NCBI GenBank assembly: GCA_028821775.1
Contig: JAPKFB010000007.1
Coordinates: forward strand, 1 to 64,000
Direction of reading: 5' to 3'
Origin: Roseibacillus sp.
Lineage (GTDB): Bacteria; Verrucomicrobiota; Verrucomicrobiia; Verrucomicrobiales; Akkermansiaceae
Length of the DNA: 64,000 nt
Part shown: positions 44,341-53,319 of the stretch, in pieces
Layout: each line of letters opens with the position of its first letter
How positions within the stretch are numbered: the stretch's first letter is position 1
Notes under the pieces: generated by a model
Seen by the model: the letters and a program-made list of their open reading frames with translations, nothing else
Database searches by the model: none
Told to the model about the DNA's origin: nothing
Made by a program: the position numbers and the translations under genes

Positions 44341-44403
44341 GCCGCGCAGTCTGAGTATTTTTCGAGCTTTGGCAATCTACCAGTGAGAGATTGTCTTTGC
44401 TGT

Positions 44404-45888
44404 ATGAATCAGTTCCGGAACTGGGTATGGGAGCCTATCGTGATTGTGGCGCGAAATCATTCATTCCTTGGAAAAGGCTTTCTCGTGGCAGTGGGACTGA
44501 CTGCTTTTCAGATCTCCAGCCTGGGAGCGGCTGCTCACCCGAAGCCAAATATCGTGCTCATTGTCGCCGATGACCTCGGTTATGGGGATCTCGGTTGCTT
44601 TGGGCAGAAGATTCTCAAGACTCCACGGCTCGACGCGATGGCAAGGGAGGGGATGCGCTTCACCCAATTCTATGCAGGTTGCACGGTCTGTGCGCCCTCG
44701 CGCAGCGTCCTGATGTCGGGCAAGCACTCAGGGCACACCGTGGTGCGGGGAAATTCCACGGCTCCGATTGTCTTGCAACCGGGAGAGCCGACCGTGGCCT
44801 CGGTTTTGAAGAAGGCTGGATACAAGACGGCCTGTATCGGGAAGTGGGGAATCGGCACCCCGGACAGGCTCAGCAATCCCAACGAAGTGGGCTTTGATCA
44901 TTTCTTCGGCTACGTCGATATGTGGCACGCGCACAATTTTTATCCCGAGTTTCTCATTCGCAATGGGGAGGTGCAGAAATTGAAGAACGAGGTGGGGGCA
45001 AAGTGGAAGAAGTTTCAGACTCCGGGCAAACCGCAGGCTGGTCGGGGAGTGGCGGTGAAGAGGGTGGAGTATGCTCCGGATCTCTTTGCGGATGAGGTGG
45101 AGAAATTTCTTCGTGAGAACCAGCAAGAGCGCTTCTTTCTCTACTACGCGATGAATGTTCCCCACGCCAACAACGAGGCCGGCAAGAAGGGAATGGAAGT
45201 CCCGGAGTTGGGCGAGTTTGCCGGGAAGGACTGGCCCGAGCCGGAGAAGGGCTTCGCCGCCATGATCAGGAACATCGATCGCGACACCGGTCGCATTCTC
45301 GACTTGCTGAAGGAGTTGAAGATCGAAAAGGAAACCCTCGTGATCTTCACCTCCGACAATGGTCCGCACCAGGAGGGTGGTCACAAGGCGGACTACTTTG
45401 ATTCGAACGGGGAGCTCCGGGGCATCAAGCGCGACCTCACCGAGGGAGGAATCCGGGTGCCGACCATTGCGTGGTGGCCGGGGACGATTGAGGCCGGGGG
45501 AGAAGACGATGCACCCTGGTACTTTGGGGACGTGATGGCCACCGCCGCCGAACTTGCTGGAGTGAATGCGCCCGAGGGCCTCGACAGCGACAGCTTTGCA
45601 GGACCCCTTCGTGGGCAGCCCCGCGAGAAGCGATGGAGTCGACAGTCCACGATTTACTGGGAGTTCTACGAGAAGGGATCAGCGCAGGCGGTTCGCTTCG
45701 GGAAGTGGAAGGCCATTCGGAGGCCGATGTTTACCGGAGAGATCGAGCTCTACGACATGTCGAATGACGCGGGTGAGAAGCACGACCACGCCAAGCGTCG
45801 CCCGGATCTCACCAGGCACGCGGCCAATCTGTTAGAAAAGGCCCATGTACCGGATCCGAATTGGAAGGTGCGGGGGAGGAGGGAGTGA
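44404..45888 (+). CDS. Sulfatase (arylsulfatase-type, formylglycine-dependent)
   Basis: 494 residues from ATG 44404. An N-terminal leader with a hydrophobic core at ~22-42 suggests export. PNIVLIVADDLGYGDLG (49-65) holds the first metal Asp pair. TVCAPSRSVLMSGKHSGHT contains Cys96 in C-x-P-S-R, the site that becomes formylglycine. GKWGIG, a DNGPHQEGG block (metal ligands) and GIKRDLTEGGIRVPTIAWWPG complete the sulfatase S1 signature. It removes sulfate esters, probably from sulfated glycans, in the periplasm or outside. No sulfatase-maturating enzyme is present here. Together with the esterase, sugar dehydrogenase and TPR-sulfotransferase nearby it points to a lifestyle around sulfated polysaccharides, which is inference from content. 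Confidence 0.93.
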   Translation: MNQFRNWVWEPIVIVARNHSFLGKGFLVAVGLTAFQISSLGAAAHPKPNIVLIVADDLGYGDLGCFGQKILKTPRLDAMAREGMRFTQFYAGCTVCAPSRSVLMSGKHSGHTVVRGNSTAPIVLQPGEPTVASVLKKAGYKTACIGKWGIGTPDRLSNPNEVGFDHFFGYVDMWHAHNFYPEFLIRNGEVQKLKNEVGAKWKKFQTPGKPQAGRGVAVKRVEYAPDLFADEVEKFLRENQQERFFLYYAMNVPHANNEAGKKGMEVPELGEFAGKDWPEPEKGFAAMIRNIDRDTGRILDLLKELKIEKETLVIFTSDNGPHQEGGHKADYFDSNGELRGIKRDLTEGGIRVPTIAWWPGTIEAGGEDDAPWYFGDVMATAAELAGVNAPEGLDSDSFAGPLRGQPREKRWSRQSTIYWEFYEKGSAQAVRFGKWKAIRRPMFTGEIELYDMSNDAGEKHDHAKRRPDLTRHAANLLEKAHVPDPNWKVRGRRE

Positions 45889-46032
45889 TCGGTTTCTCCT
45901 GGGGGAGGTTTTTGGCAATAGTGGGCGGGTTCGCGCGTTGGAATCATGAACCCGTTACTTGCCATTGTTTTGAGAGAGAAAGGAAGTCAGGCTGTCGTCG
46001 TGATTGGTGTGCGCCCGAGAGATCCGCAAATA

Positions 46033-48441
46033 GTGACTGCCTGGCTGATGCTGCAGGCCGTGATCCTGATCCCTGCCCAGGGTCAGATCCTTGAGGACGA
46101 CGAGATTGCCTTCCTGAGGGAACATGCGCCGCGGGTGTTGGAAATCGCGAAGGAGGCGGAGCGCGAGAACTATCGCGAGGTCCTGGAGGAGGTGAAGGAG
46201 CGGGTGGAGGAACTGCAGGGCGAGTGGGAGGAAGCAAAAGGGGACGGGGTGTCGTGGGCCAAGTTGATGGTGGCCCAGATGGCGAACGAAACGGCCCTCG
46301 AATTCCTGGTCTGGAAGTTTGAGGAGGAGAAGATCGTGGAGGCTGCGGCGGAAGGGCAGTTGCGCACGCTGATGGAAGAGCAACTCAGGATTCACAATGG
46401 GATCGCGCGTCAGGAGATTGCGTGGGCGAAGAAGGAAGGCGAAAAGGAGGAGGCGATGGAGCTGGCGGAGGAACTGGAGTGGCGGATGAAAAATCCCGGG
46501 CGTGCGGTTGATGATCTGGTGGGCGAGTTCCTCCGCGAGATGGAAGCGGGCGAAGAAGAGGAGGATGAAGAGCCGGTGGAGGATGAGCCCGAGGGCGAGG
46601 TCTACACTCCGCCGCCGGCACGGAAGGAGGTTACGAGTGAGCTGGAGGGAGTGACCTACGATTACGACCAGCACATCGTGACAACTTTGGAGACCTATTG
46701 TTTTGATTGTCACGACAAGGCGACCGCCAAGGGGGATCTCGATTTGGAAACGGCCCTCGCTGAGAAGCCGCTCGTGCGCAATCGCCTGCTGTGGGAAAAC
46801 GTGGCCGAGCGAGTGAAGAACGGCGACATGCCGCCGTCCAAGAAGGCGCAGCCGAAGGAGCGGGACCGCTTGCGAGTGCGCGCGTGGCTCGCCCGGGAAA
46901 TCGATCACTTCGATTACTCCACGGTGCGCAACCCCGGCTATCTGCCCGCCCGGCGCCTGACGAGGGAGGAATACAACCGAACCATCCGCGACCTGGTGGG
47001 GCTGGATTTGCGTCCCGCAGACCAGTTTCCGATGGATTTCAGCGGGACGAGCGGATTTTCCAACAGTGCGAACACCCTCTTTATCGCGACCGCGCATCTC
47101 GATCGCTACCTGACCTCCGCTGAACTGGTCATCGATGCGGTGCGCGAGGATGCCAAGGCGTGGAGGGGCCTCATCAAGAAGATGCCCGCTGAGGAAGCGC
47201 TGGAGGGATTTGTGCGGCGCGCTTATCGCAGACCGCCAAGCAAGAAGGAGATGTTCGAGGTGAGAGAGCGGTTTACACGGGCGAAGAAGGCGGGCAAATC
47301 CGAGCAGGAGGCCTTGGCCGAGGTCTTCAAGATGGTCCTGATCTCGCCCCACTTTCTTCTACGAGTCGAAGAAGGAGGGGAAGTCGGAGTGGACGTGGCG
47401 GTGGGACCCTTCGACTACGCAACGCGGCTCTCCTATTTCCTCTGGGCCTCCACTCCGGATTCCGAACTGCTGAGTGCGGCGGCAAGGGGTGAGCTATCCT
47501 CGGCCACGCAGCGCAACGAGTTCATCAGTGCCATGCTTGCTGATCCGCGCAGTCGGGCGCTTGGTGAAATCTTCGCGGGCGAATGGCTGGGAACCCACAA
47601 TGTGGGCCCGCGAATTCGAAAGGATCCCATCGACAATCCGTGGTGCACGGAATCACTCATGGCAGCGATGCGCAACGAGACCGCCTACTTCGTCCACTCT
47701 CTTATTCTGGACAATGCGCCGGTCGCTCGACTGATCGACGCGGAGTACACCTATCTCAACAACGAGCTTGCACGATTTTACAAGATCTCCGGCGTTCAGG
47801 GCGACGAGATGCAACGCGTAAGGCTCGAAACAAATCAGCGTGGTGGAGTTCTTGGTCACGCCAGTGTCTTGGCGGTAACTTCGTTTCCGGAGCGCACCAG
47901 TCCGGTGGTGCGAGGAACCTGGATCCTGACGACGCTGCTCGGAACGCCGCCCCCGCCCCCTCCGCCCGACGTGCCGGAGATCGAAGTGGAGGGGCGGTCG
48001 CGAAAGGCGGTGCGGACCTTGCGCCAGAAACTGGAACGACATCGCGAATCGAAGAAGTGCGCGGGTTGTCATTCGCAGATCGATCCCCTCGGGTTTGCTC
48101 TGGAGAACTATGCGGAGTTTGGTCAGTGGCGGAGTGGAGTCGACAATCACGGCACCCTTCCCAATGGTGCAAAATTCCGCGGACCGGCGGGATTGAAGAT
48201 CGCGCTTAAGGAGACCCGCTTGGATGAGTTTGGGACCCAGGTCATTCGCAAGTTGCTGGCCTACGGATTGGGTCGACAGCTGGAATACTACGACGAGTCG
48301 GTAGCCCGTGAAATTGCGGCCAAATTGAAACCGGCTGGCTACCCGCTGGGCGAGATGGTAAGGGAGATCGCGAGCAGTTATCCCTTCACCACCAAGCGTC
48401 TCCCGGGGAAGCCCAAATCCAACAAGCCTGCCAATCAATGA
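46033..48441 (+). CDS. Planctomycete-type cytochrome c protein (DUF1587/1592/1588/1585)
   Basis: 802 residues from GTG 46033. An ATG at 45946 is also in frame, but the GTG directly opens a signal peptide (TAWLMLQAVILIPAQGQ) and has GAGAGAT upstream, so I prefer it. Residues ~20-195 are a highly charged Glu/Lys helix region. YCFDCHD (~222) is the first haem motif, in the planctomycete cytochrome C domain. DUF1587 (RRLTREEYNRTIRDLVGLDL), DUF1592 (LSYFLWASTPDSELL), DUF1588 (NQRGGVLGHASVLAVTSFPERTSPV) and DUF1585 (FGTQVIRKLLAYGLGRQLEYYDE) follow, with CAGCHS (~675) as the second motif. Its stop overlaps the DUF1552 start by four bases (ATGA). This pair is very common in planctomycetes and verrucomicrobia, but its reaction is not known. 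Confidence 0.9.
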   Translation: MTAWLMLQAVILIPAQGQILEDDEIAFLREHAPRVLEIAKEAERENYREVLEEVKERVEELQGEWEEAKGDGVSWAKLMVAQMANETALEFLVWKFEEEKIVEAAAEGQLRTLMEEQLRIHNGIARQEIAWAKKEGEKEEAMELAEELEWRMKNPGRAVDDLVGEFLREMEAGEEEEDEEPVEDEPEGEVYTPPPARKEVTSELEGVTYDYDQHIVTTLETYCFDCHDKATAKGDLDLETALAEKPLVRNRLLWENVAERVKNGDMPPSKKAQPKERDRLRVRAWLAREIDHFDYSTVRNPGYLPARRLTREEYNRTIRDLVGLDLRPADQFPMDFSGTSGFSNSANTLFIATAHLDRYLTSAELVIDAVREDAKAWRGLIKKMPAEEALEGFVRRAYRRPPSKKEMFEVRERFTRAKKAGKSEQEALAEVFKMVLISPHFLLRVEEGGEVGVDVAVGPFDYATRLSYFLWASTPDSELLSAAARGELSSATQRNEFISAMLADPRSRALGEIFAGEWLGTHNVGPRIRKDPIDNPWCTESLMAAMRNETAYFVHSLILDNAPVARLIDAEYTYLNNELARFYKISGVQGDEMQRVRLETNQRGGVLGHASVLAVTSFPERTSPVVRGTWILTTLLGTPPPPPPPDVPEIEVEGRSRKAVRTLRQKLERHRESKKCAGCHSQIDPLGFALENYAEFGQWRSGVDNHGTLPNGAKFRGPAGLKIALKETRLDEFGTQVIRKLLAYGLGRQLEYYDESVAREIAAKLKPAGYPLGEMVREIASSYPFTTKRLPGKPKSNKPANQ

Positions 48442-49775
48442 GACCGCCAACAAGTCGTCGCACCTTTCTGCGGGGAGTGGGAGCCTGCCTGGTTCTTCCC
48501 TCGCTTGAAAGTCTGGGCGCGCCCGCGGTGGTGAGCGGGGTGCCGGGGTCGGCCACGCGCTTGGCCTACCTTTATTTCCCGAATGGCTCCGCCAGCGGAT
48601 GTTGGGAGCCTCGAAAGATGGGGAAGGATGACAAGCTGGAGGAGCTCAACGAATGGATGGCGCCGCTGGAAGAGCACAAGGCGGACCTCGTCGTCACCAA
48701 GAACCTGTGGACCCCGCGCGGTAATGGACACGGAGCGGGCACTGCCACCTGGCTCACGGGGGGATCCTACAATGGTCGCAAGAACGACGTCGGTGGTCCC
48801 TCGGTTGATCAAATTGTGGCGCGGCACTTCAGGGCGGATTCGCCCCTGCCCTCATTGGAGTTGAGCACCGCGGGGGAGGGGAGTTTTGCAGGGAGCTTGC
48901 CGCGCAATTGCCTCTCTTGGACGGCGCGGGACGTACCCGCCGTGCGCGAGACTATTCCCCGGGCGGTCTTTGATAAACTGTTTCGTCGGGCTCCGGAGGG
49001 ATTTGTGAATGAGAGCGTGCTCGATCTCGTGCTTGCGCAGTCCAAGGATCTCAAGCGTCGGGCCAGTGCGGCCGATGGGCGGAAGATCGACGAGTATCTC
49101 GACTCGGTGCGGGCGATCGAGAAGCGGTTGGAGTTTGCCGAAGTGCAATCGAAGCGGGCGGCCGCCGATCGTGGTCTCACCGACACCCTCAGGCGGCCGA
49201 AGCCCGGGATTCCGACCAACCACGAAGAGTATGTGCGGCAGATGCTGGACCTGATGGCGCTCGCTTTCTGGTCCGGTGCGACGCGGGTATCGACCTTCAT
49301 GTTGGATCATGGTCAGAGCAATCGCTACTTCAACTTCCTCCCCGGAGTGAAGGGAACTTGGCACGCGCTTTCGCATTGGAAAGATGCCAGTGGCCGCACG
49401 GAAGACGACGATGGACACACGAAGTGGGATGACGTGCGGAGCAAGAAGGACCAGTACAATGAAGTGACGAAGTGGCATCACAGCCAACTGGCATTTTTCC
49501 TGAGTCGACTCAAGGAGCTCAAGGATGCCGACGGAGTGAGCGTGCTGGATCGCTCGATGATCGTTTATGGATCAAGCATCGCGGACGGTCACGAACACAA
49601 GGAGAAGGACTTGCCGATCCTCTTGGCTGGAGGAGGAGGCGGCACGATCAGGACTGGTCGCTATCTCCAGCCGGACCGCAGCACCTCCCTCTCCAAGTTG
49701 CATCTCGGATTATTGAGGCGAATGGGAGTGCCCACGGAGAGATTTGGGGAAACGGAGGAAGAGCTGGCGCTTTAG
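48438..49775 (+). CDS. DUF1552 protein, Tat-exported
   Basis: 445 residues, starting at the ATG within the ATGA overlap with the cytochrome gene. SRRTFLRGVGACLVLPSLE is a Tat-type signal (R-R-x-F-L), implying a folded or cofactor-bearing product. The rest follows DUF1552: RLAYLYFPNGSASGCW, GHGAGTATWLTGG, SVDQIVARHF, LSWTARDVPAVRETIPRAVFD, EYLDSVRAIEKRLEFAE, STFMLDHGQSNRYF and DRSMIVYGSSIADGHEH. It resembles sulfatase/alkaline-phosphatase-like folds at a distance. It is almost always encoded after a DUF1592-type cytochrome, which implies a joint function. The FG-GAP/ASPIC gene follows within a few bases. Confidence 0.9.
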   Translation: MRPPTSRRTFLRGVGACLVLPSLESLGAPAVVSGVPGSATRLAYLYFPNGSASGCWEPRKMGKDDKLEELNEWMAPLEEHKADLVVTKNLWTPRGNGHGAGTATWLTGGSYNGRKNDVGGPSVDQIVARHFRADSPLPSLELSTAGEGSFAGSLPRNCLSWTARDVPAVRETIPRAVFDKLFRRAPEGFVNESVLDLVLAQSKDLKRRASAADGRKIDEYLDSVRAIEKRLEFAEVQSKRAAADRGLTDTLRRPKPGIPTNHEEYVRQMLDLMALAFWSGATRVSTFMLDHGQSNRYFNFLPGVKGTWHALSHWKDASGRTEDDDGHTKWDDVRSKKDQYNEVTKWHHSQLAFFLSRLKELKDADGVSVLDRSMIVYGSSIADGHEHKEKDLPILLAGGGGGTIRTGRYLQPDRSTSLSKLHLGLLRRMGVPTERFGETEEELAL

Positions 49776-49779
49776 TTTG

Positions 49780-51678
49780 GTGATTGCTCAAGGCCTGTCA
49801 CGCCTCGGCCTTCTTGCGTTCGCGCTGGGAGCCTGGAGCTGTGGCGAAGAGAAGGAAGAAGTCTGGCGCGAAGCAGAGGTGCCGGGCGGTGGGCGGCTTG
49901 CGGCCGCTGGGAATGTGGTCGATGAACTTGTTGCCCTGCAGTTCCGGACAGTCCGTGCAGACGATCGATTGGTGACGGGGGAGGGGTTGCAGTTGACGGT
50001 GATTCAGCAAGATGGACTGCAGGAGCCGCCGGAAGTGGCGGGTGAGATCGCATCCCTGGAGCCAGGGGTTGATTGGCGCCTGGAAGAACTGAGTGTGGCC
50101 GTGAGCAAGGAGCTGAAGCGGGTTTTCAGTGAAGAAGGATCGGAAGTCGTGGGGCCGGAATTTGTCTGTTCCGAATTGCGTCCGGGCGACATGGAGCGTG
50201 AGGAGATCCGGGGCGGCTATGCAATCCGTCGTCCGAAGAGGGAGGAGTTTGCAAAGGGGGTGCTGAAGGGGAGCGACGGGTTGGAGCAGGAAATGACGAA
50301 GCTGCGGAGCGGGTTTGAGGGAGAGCCAGAGGTGTCGATCAAGGTGATCGCGATTGACGTGGAGGACGGTGAGGTCACGAGCAGGGCGCTGGTCGAGTTG
50401 GGTGGTCGCGCCGCTCAAGGCGGGGGAGGCAGGCAGGTGAGCGCTACCTGGCGGGCGAGTTGGGAGGATGAGACTCCACCAAAATTATTGGAGTTGGAAT
50501 TGCTCCAGTACGAGGAATCGATTGTGGAGGCGAAGGCTGGATTCGTGGATGTGACTCGACAGGTGTTGGGCGCGACGCCTCACTTCGAATCCCAAGTGCT
50601 CACTGGAATTGATTACTGGGCCTCCCGTCTTACGCGGTTGGGGGACTTTTCCCTCACGGGTCATCACGGGTTGGCCGTGGGCGATGTGAACGGCGATGGC
50701 CTCGAGGACCTGTTTGTCTGTGATGGCGGGAGCCTGCCGAATCGACTCTATGTTCAGCAAGCAGATGGGAAGGTGCGGGATGTTTCTGGAGAGGCCGGAG
50801 TTGATTGGTTTGAAGATTCGCGGAGCGCTCTCCTGGTCGACCTGGACAACGATGGAGATCAGGACCTGGTGGTGGCAACGATCGCGATGATCGTCTTTGC
50901 GGAGAACGATGGAACGGGCAAGTTCAGCTTGTGTGGGGGGCATCCGGGGGCGCGTTATCCGTTTTCGTTGAGTGCGGCGGATGTCGACAGCGATGGCGAC
51001 CTCGACATCCATGCCTGTGTCTACGGGGCGGATGACAACGCGGCGGAGCGAGGATTCGCGGCCAGTGCACCCTTGCCCTTCAATGATGCAACCAACGGAG
51101 GACGCAACCTGCTCCTGAGGAACCTGGGGCACTTCCGGTTTTCGGATGCCACGGCAGAAGTTGGTCTTGATCAGGACAACACGCGCTGGAGTTTTGCGGC
51201 GGGGTGGGAGGACTTTGATCGCGATGGTGATCCTGATCTCTATGTTGCCAACGACTTTGGGCGAAACTGTCTTTATCGAAATGAGGGGGGGCACTTTCGT
51301 CAGATCGCGGCGGAGATGGGGGTGGAAGATATGGCGTCCGGGATGTCGGTGGCGTGGGGCGACTACAATCGCGATGGGGCGGCGGATCTCTATGTGGGAA
51401 ACATGTTCTCGGCGGCCGGGAGTCGAGTGAGCTATCAGCGGCGTTTCTCAACCGCTGCGGAGGGGAAGGTGGTGCAGAGTTTGCAGCGGATGGCACGTGG
51501 CAATTCGCTCTTTGAGGCGAACGGAGTTGGAGGATTTCGCGAGGTGAGTGATTCTACGCGCACGCACCTCGGGGGCTGGGCCTGGAGCTCCGGATTCGTG
51601 GACGTCAACAACGACGGCTGGGAAGACCTCGCGGTGGCAAACGGCTTTCTTACCGGGCGACGCCCGGACGACTTGTGA
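49780..51678 (+). CDS. FG-GAP/VCBS repeat lipoprotein, N-terminal half (in-frame TGA)
   Basis: 632 residues from GTG 49780, five bases after the DUF1552 stop; TTG 49777 is an equal alternative. The leader (LGLLAFALGAWSC) looks like a lipoprotein signal with Cys as the lipidated residue. After a ~230-residue region of unknown fold come at least six FG-GAP/VCBS blades with calcium-type loops: GDVNGDGLEDLFV, VDLDNDGDQDLVV, ADVDSDGDLDIHA, EDFDRDGDPDLYVANDFG, GDYNRDGAADLYVGN and VDVNNDGWEDLAVANG. The frame stops at TGA 51676-51678, and the same frame resumes at once as SFFWRQVV and the rest of the family's usual chain. So this is probably the first half of one 1165-codon gene split by a nonsense codon. 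Confidence 0.85.
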   Translation: MIAQGLSRLGLLAFALGAWSCGEEKEEVWREAEVPGGGRLAAAGNVVDELVALQFRTVRADDRLVTGEGLQLTVIQQDGLQEPPEVAGEIASLEPGVDWRLEELSVAVSKELKRVFSEEGSEVVGPEFVCSELRPGDMEREEIRGGYAIRRPKREEFAKGVLKGSDGLEQEMTKLRSGFEGEPEVSIKVIAIDVEDGEVTSRALVELGGRAAQGGGGRQVSATWRASWEDETPPKLLELELLQYEESIVEAKAGFVDVTRQVLGATPHFESQVLTGIDYWASRLTRLGDFSLTGHHGLAVGDVNGDGLEDLFVCDGGSLPNRLYVQQADGKVRDVSGEAGVDWFEDSRSALLVDLDNDGDQDLVVATIAMIVFAENDGTGKFSLCGGHPGARYPFSLSAADVDSDGDLDIHACVYGADDNAAERGFAASAPLPFNDATNGGRNLLLRNLGHFRFSDATAEVGLDQDNTRWSFAAGWEDFDRDGDPDLYVANDFGRNCLYRNEGGHFRQIAAEMGVEDMASGMSVAWGDYNRDGAADLYVGNMFSAAGSRVSYQRRFSTAAEGKVVQSLQRMARGNSLFEANGVGGFREVSDSTRTHLGGWAWSSGFVDVNNDGWEDLAVANGFLTGRRPDDL

Positions 51679-51699
51679 AGTTTCTTCTGGCGGCAGGTC

Positions 51700-53274
51700 G
51701 TGTCGCCAAAGCAACAGGCCGACGCCAGGCGTTACCGTTCGGCCTGGGCTGCGATCGTTCAGCTTGCGAGGGATGGCTATTCGTGGAGTGGCCGCGAACG
51801 GAATCGGCTCCTGCTCAATTGTGGTGGCGGAGAATTTGGGGATGCTTCGGCGAGCAGCGGATTGGATCACCATGGGGATGGACGGGCGATGGCGATCGTG
51901 GACTGGGATCAGGACGGAGATCTCGATCTCTGGTTTCGCGACCGCACGGGACCGCGGTTACGCTTGATGCTGAACTCGCATCACTCGGCAGAGGATGACG
52001 ATTTCGTGGCGATCAAGCTCGAGGGGACGAGTTGCAATCGCGATGCGATCGGAGCGGTGGTGGAAGTGATCGCGGATGGGATGCAGGGGCGGTTGGTGAA
52101 ATCGGTGCGGGCAGGGGATCTCTTCCTCTCGCAGTCCAGTCGTTGGTTGCACTTTGGACTGGGAGATGCGGAGGTGGTTCGCGAGGTCCGAGTGTTGTGG
52201 CCCGGGGGTGCCCGCGAGGTGTTCACCGGTGCGAAGGCGGGAGGGGCCTTCCTGCTGAAGGAGGGTGCCGGATTGGCCAGGGTTGTGGAGAGGAGAGCTC
52301 GAGTGATTGCCCCCTCAACGAAGACTGAAGAGATTGCAGTCAGTGATGAGCGAGCTCGCATCATTCTTCCGGCAAGCATTCCAGCGCCTCCCATCGAGTT
52401 CCGCGATCGCGCTGGCAACTCGCAGATTCTGGCAGTTGGAGGGGCTCCGCAACTGGTGGTCATCTGGTCGGAATCGTGTGCTCACTGTGGGCGTGACCTG
52501 GCGGCGATTGCGGGTGCAAAGGAGGAATTACGAAAGGCAGGGCTGCAGGTGGTCGCCTTGTCGGTTGATCGGCTGGGCGAGCAACTGGGAAAGGCCTCCC
52601 ACCTGATGGACTCCATGAAGTGGCCATTCGAGTGGGGATTTGTGGAGGGTCGGACCATGGATCGGATCAGTGAACTGCAGCGGGCCTTGTTTGATCGGAC
52701 CGTTCCCCCTGCCGTGCCCCTGGCGCTCCTCGTTGATCGGGTCGGCAATGTGGTGGCGATTTATCGCGGCCAGATTGCGATCACAGAGGTGATGGCAGAC
52801 TTGAAGGCTCTGGACGGAGCGGATGCTGGGAAGCGGCACAAATTGGCTCCCCCTTTTGCCGGGCGCTGGTTCACCAAGCCGATTGATCCGGTCTATGCAG
52901 TGGAGTTCATGGCGCGCCAGTTCGAAACGCGATTACCGGAAGAGGCCTTGTTTTATCTGAAGGCCGCGCGGCAGCGGTCAGTTGGTGACCGACGTGCCGC
53001 GTTTGGAAGCGAGCTTGCCGACAAACACCATGCCATTGCGATGAAATACAAGAATGGGAGAGTGCCTGGATTGGCGGAGGAGCACTTTCAGCGAGCGCTC
53101 ATGGCAAAGCCCAGTGCGGAGATCTATCTCAACTTTGGAACGATGCTTGCAAGCTACGGGAAACTGGTTGAGGCGCAGGGACTGCTTGAGCAGGCGCTCA
53201 CCCTGGAGCCTGGCTTGCAGCCTGCTCAGAAGGCCATCGCGTTGGTGCGCAAATTGATTGCGGAAGGTAACTGA
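51700..53274 (+). CDS. FG-GAP/ASPIC/thioredoxin-like/TPR protein, C-terminal half
   Basis: 524 residues from GTG 51700, in the same frame as the preceding gene and 21 bases after its TGA. One more FG-GAP loop (VDWDQDGDLDLWF) leads into an ASPIC/UnbV domain (~95-190: FVAIKLEGTSCNRDAIGAVV ... VRVLWPGGAREVF). A thioredoxin/redoxin-like domain (~235-370) has WSESCAHCGRDLAAI, with CxxC replaced by C-A-H-C in the right place, then VPLALLVDRVGNVVAIYRGQ. The C-terminus carries TPR-like repeats (AEEHFQRALMAKPSAEIYLNFG ... GLLEQALTLEPGLQPAQKAI). It lacks its own signal peptide, so alone it could not be exported, which supports the view that it is the detached end of the gene at 49780. Confidence 0.82.
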   Translation: MSPKQQADARRYRSAWAAIVQLARDGYSWSGRERNRLLLNCGGGEFGDASASSGLDHHGDGRAMAIVDWDQDGDLDLWFRDRTGPRLRLMLNSHHSAEDDDFVAIKLEGTSCNRDAIGAVVEVIADGMQGRLVKSVRAGDLFLSQSSRWLHFGLGDAEVVREVRVLWPGGAREVFTGAKAGGAFLLKEGAGLARVVERRARVIAPSTKTEEIAVSDERARIILPASIPAPPIEFRDRAGNSQILAVGGAPQLVVIWSESCAHCGRDLAAIAGAKEELRKAGLQVVALSVDRLGEQLGKASHLMDSMKWPFEWGFVEGRTMDRISELQRALFDRTVPPAVPLALLVDRVGNVVAIYRGQIAITEVMADLKALDGADAGKRHKLAPPFAGRWFTKPIDPVYAVEFMARQFETRLPEEALFYLKAARQRSVGDRRAAFGSELADKHHAIAMKYKNGRVPGLAEEHFQRALMAKPSAEIYLNFGTMLASYGKLVEAQGLLEQALTLEPGLQPAQKAIALVRKLIAEGN

Positions 53275-53319
53275 AGCTAGGGATTGGTCGGCGCTCGGGC
53301 ATCTGGTAGAAGTGGCGTT

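Noticed and set aside
51676-51678. TGA as selenocysteine or reassigned codon
   Set aside because: TGA ends many other genes here (for example at 8491 and 53272), no selenocysteine hairpin is evident, and the neighbouring residues are not a Cys/Sec active site.
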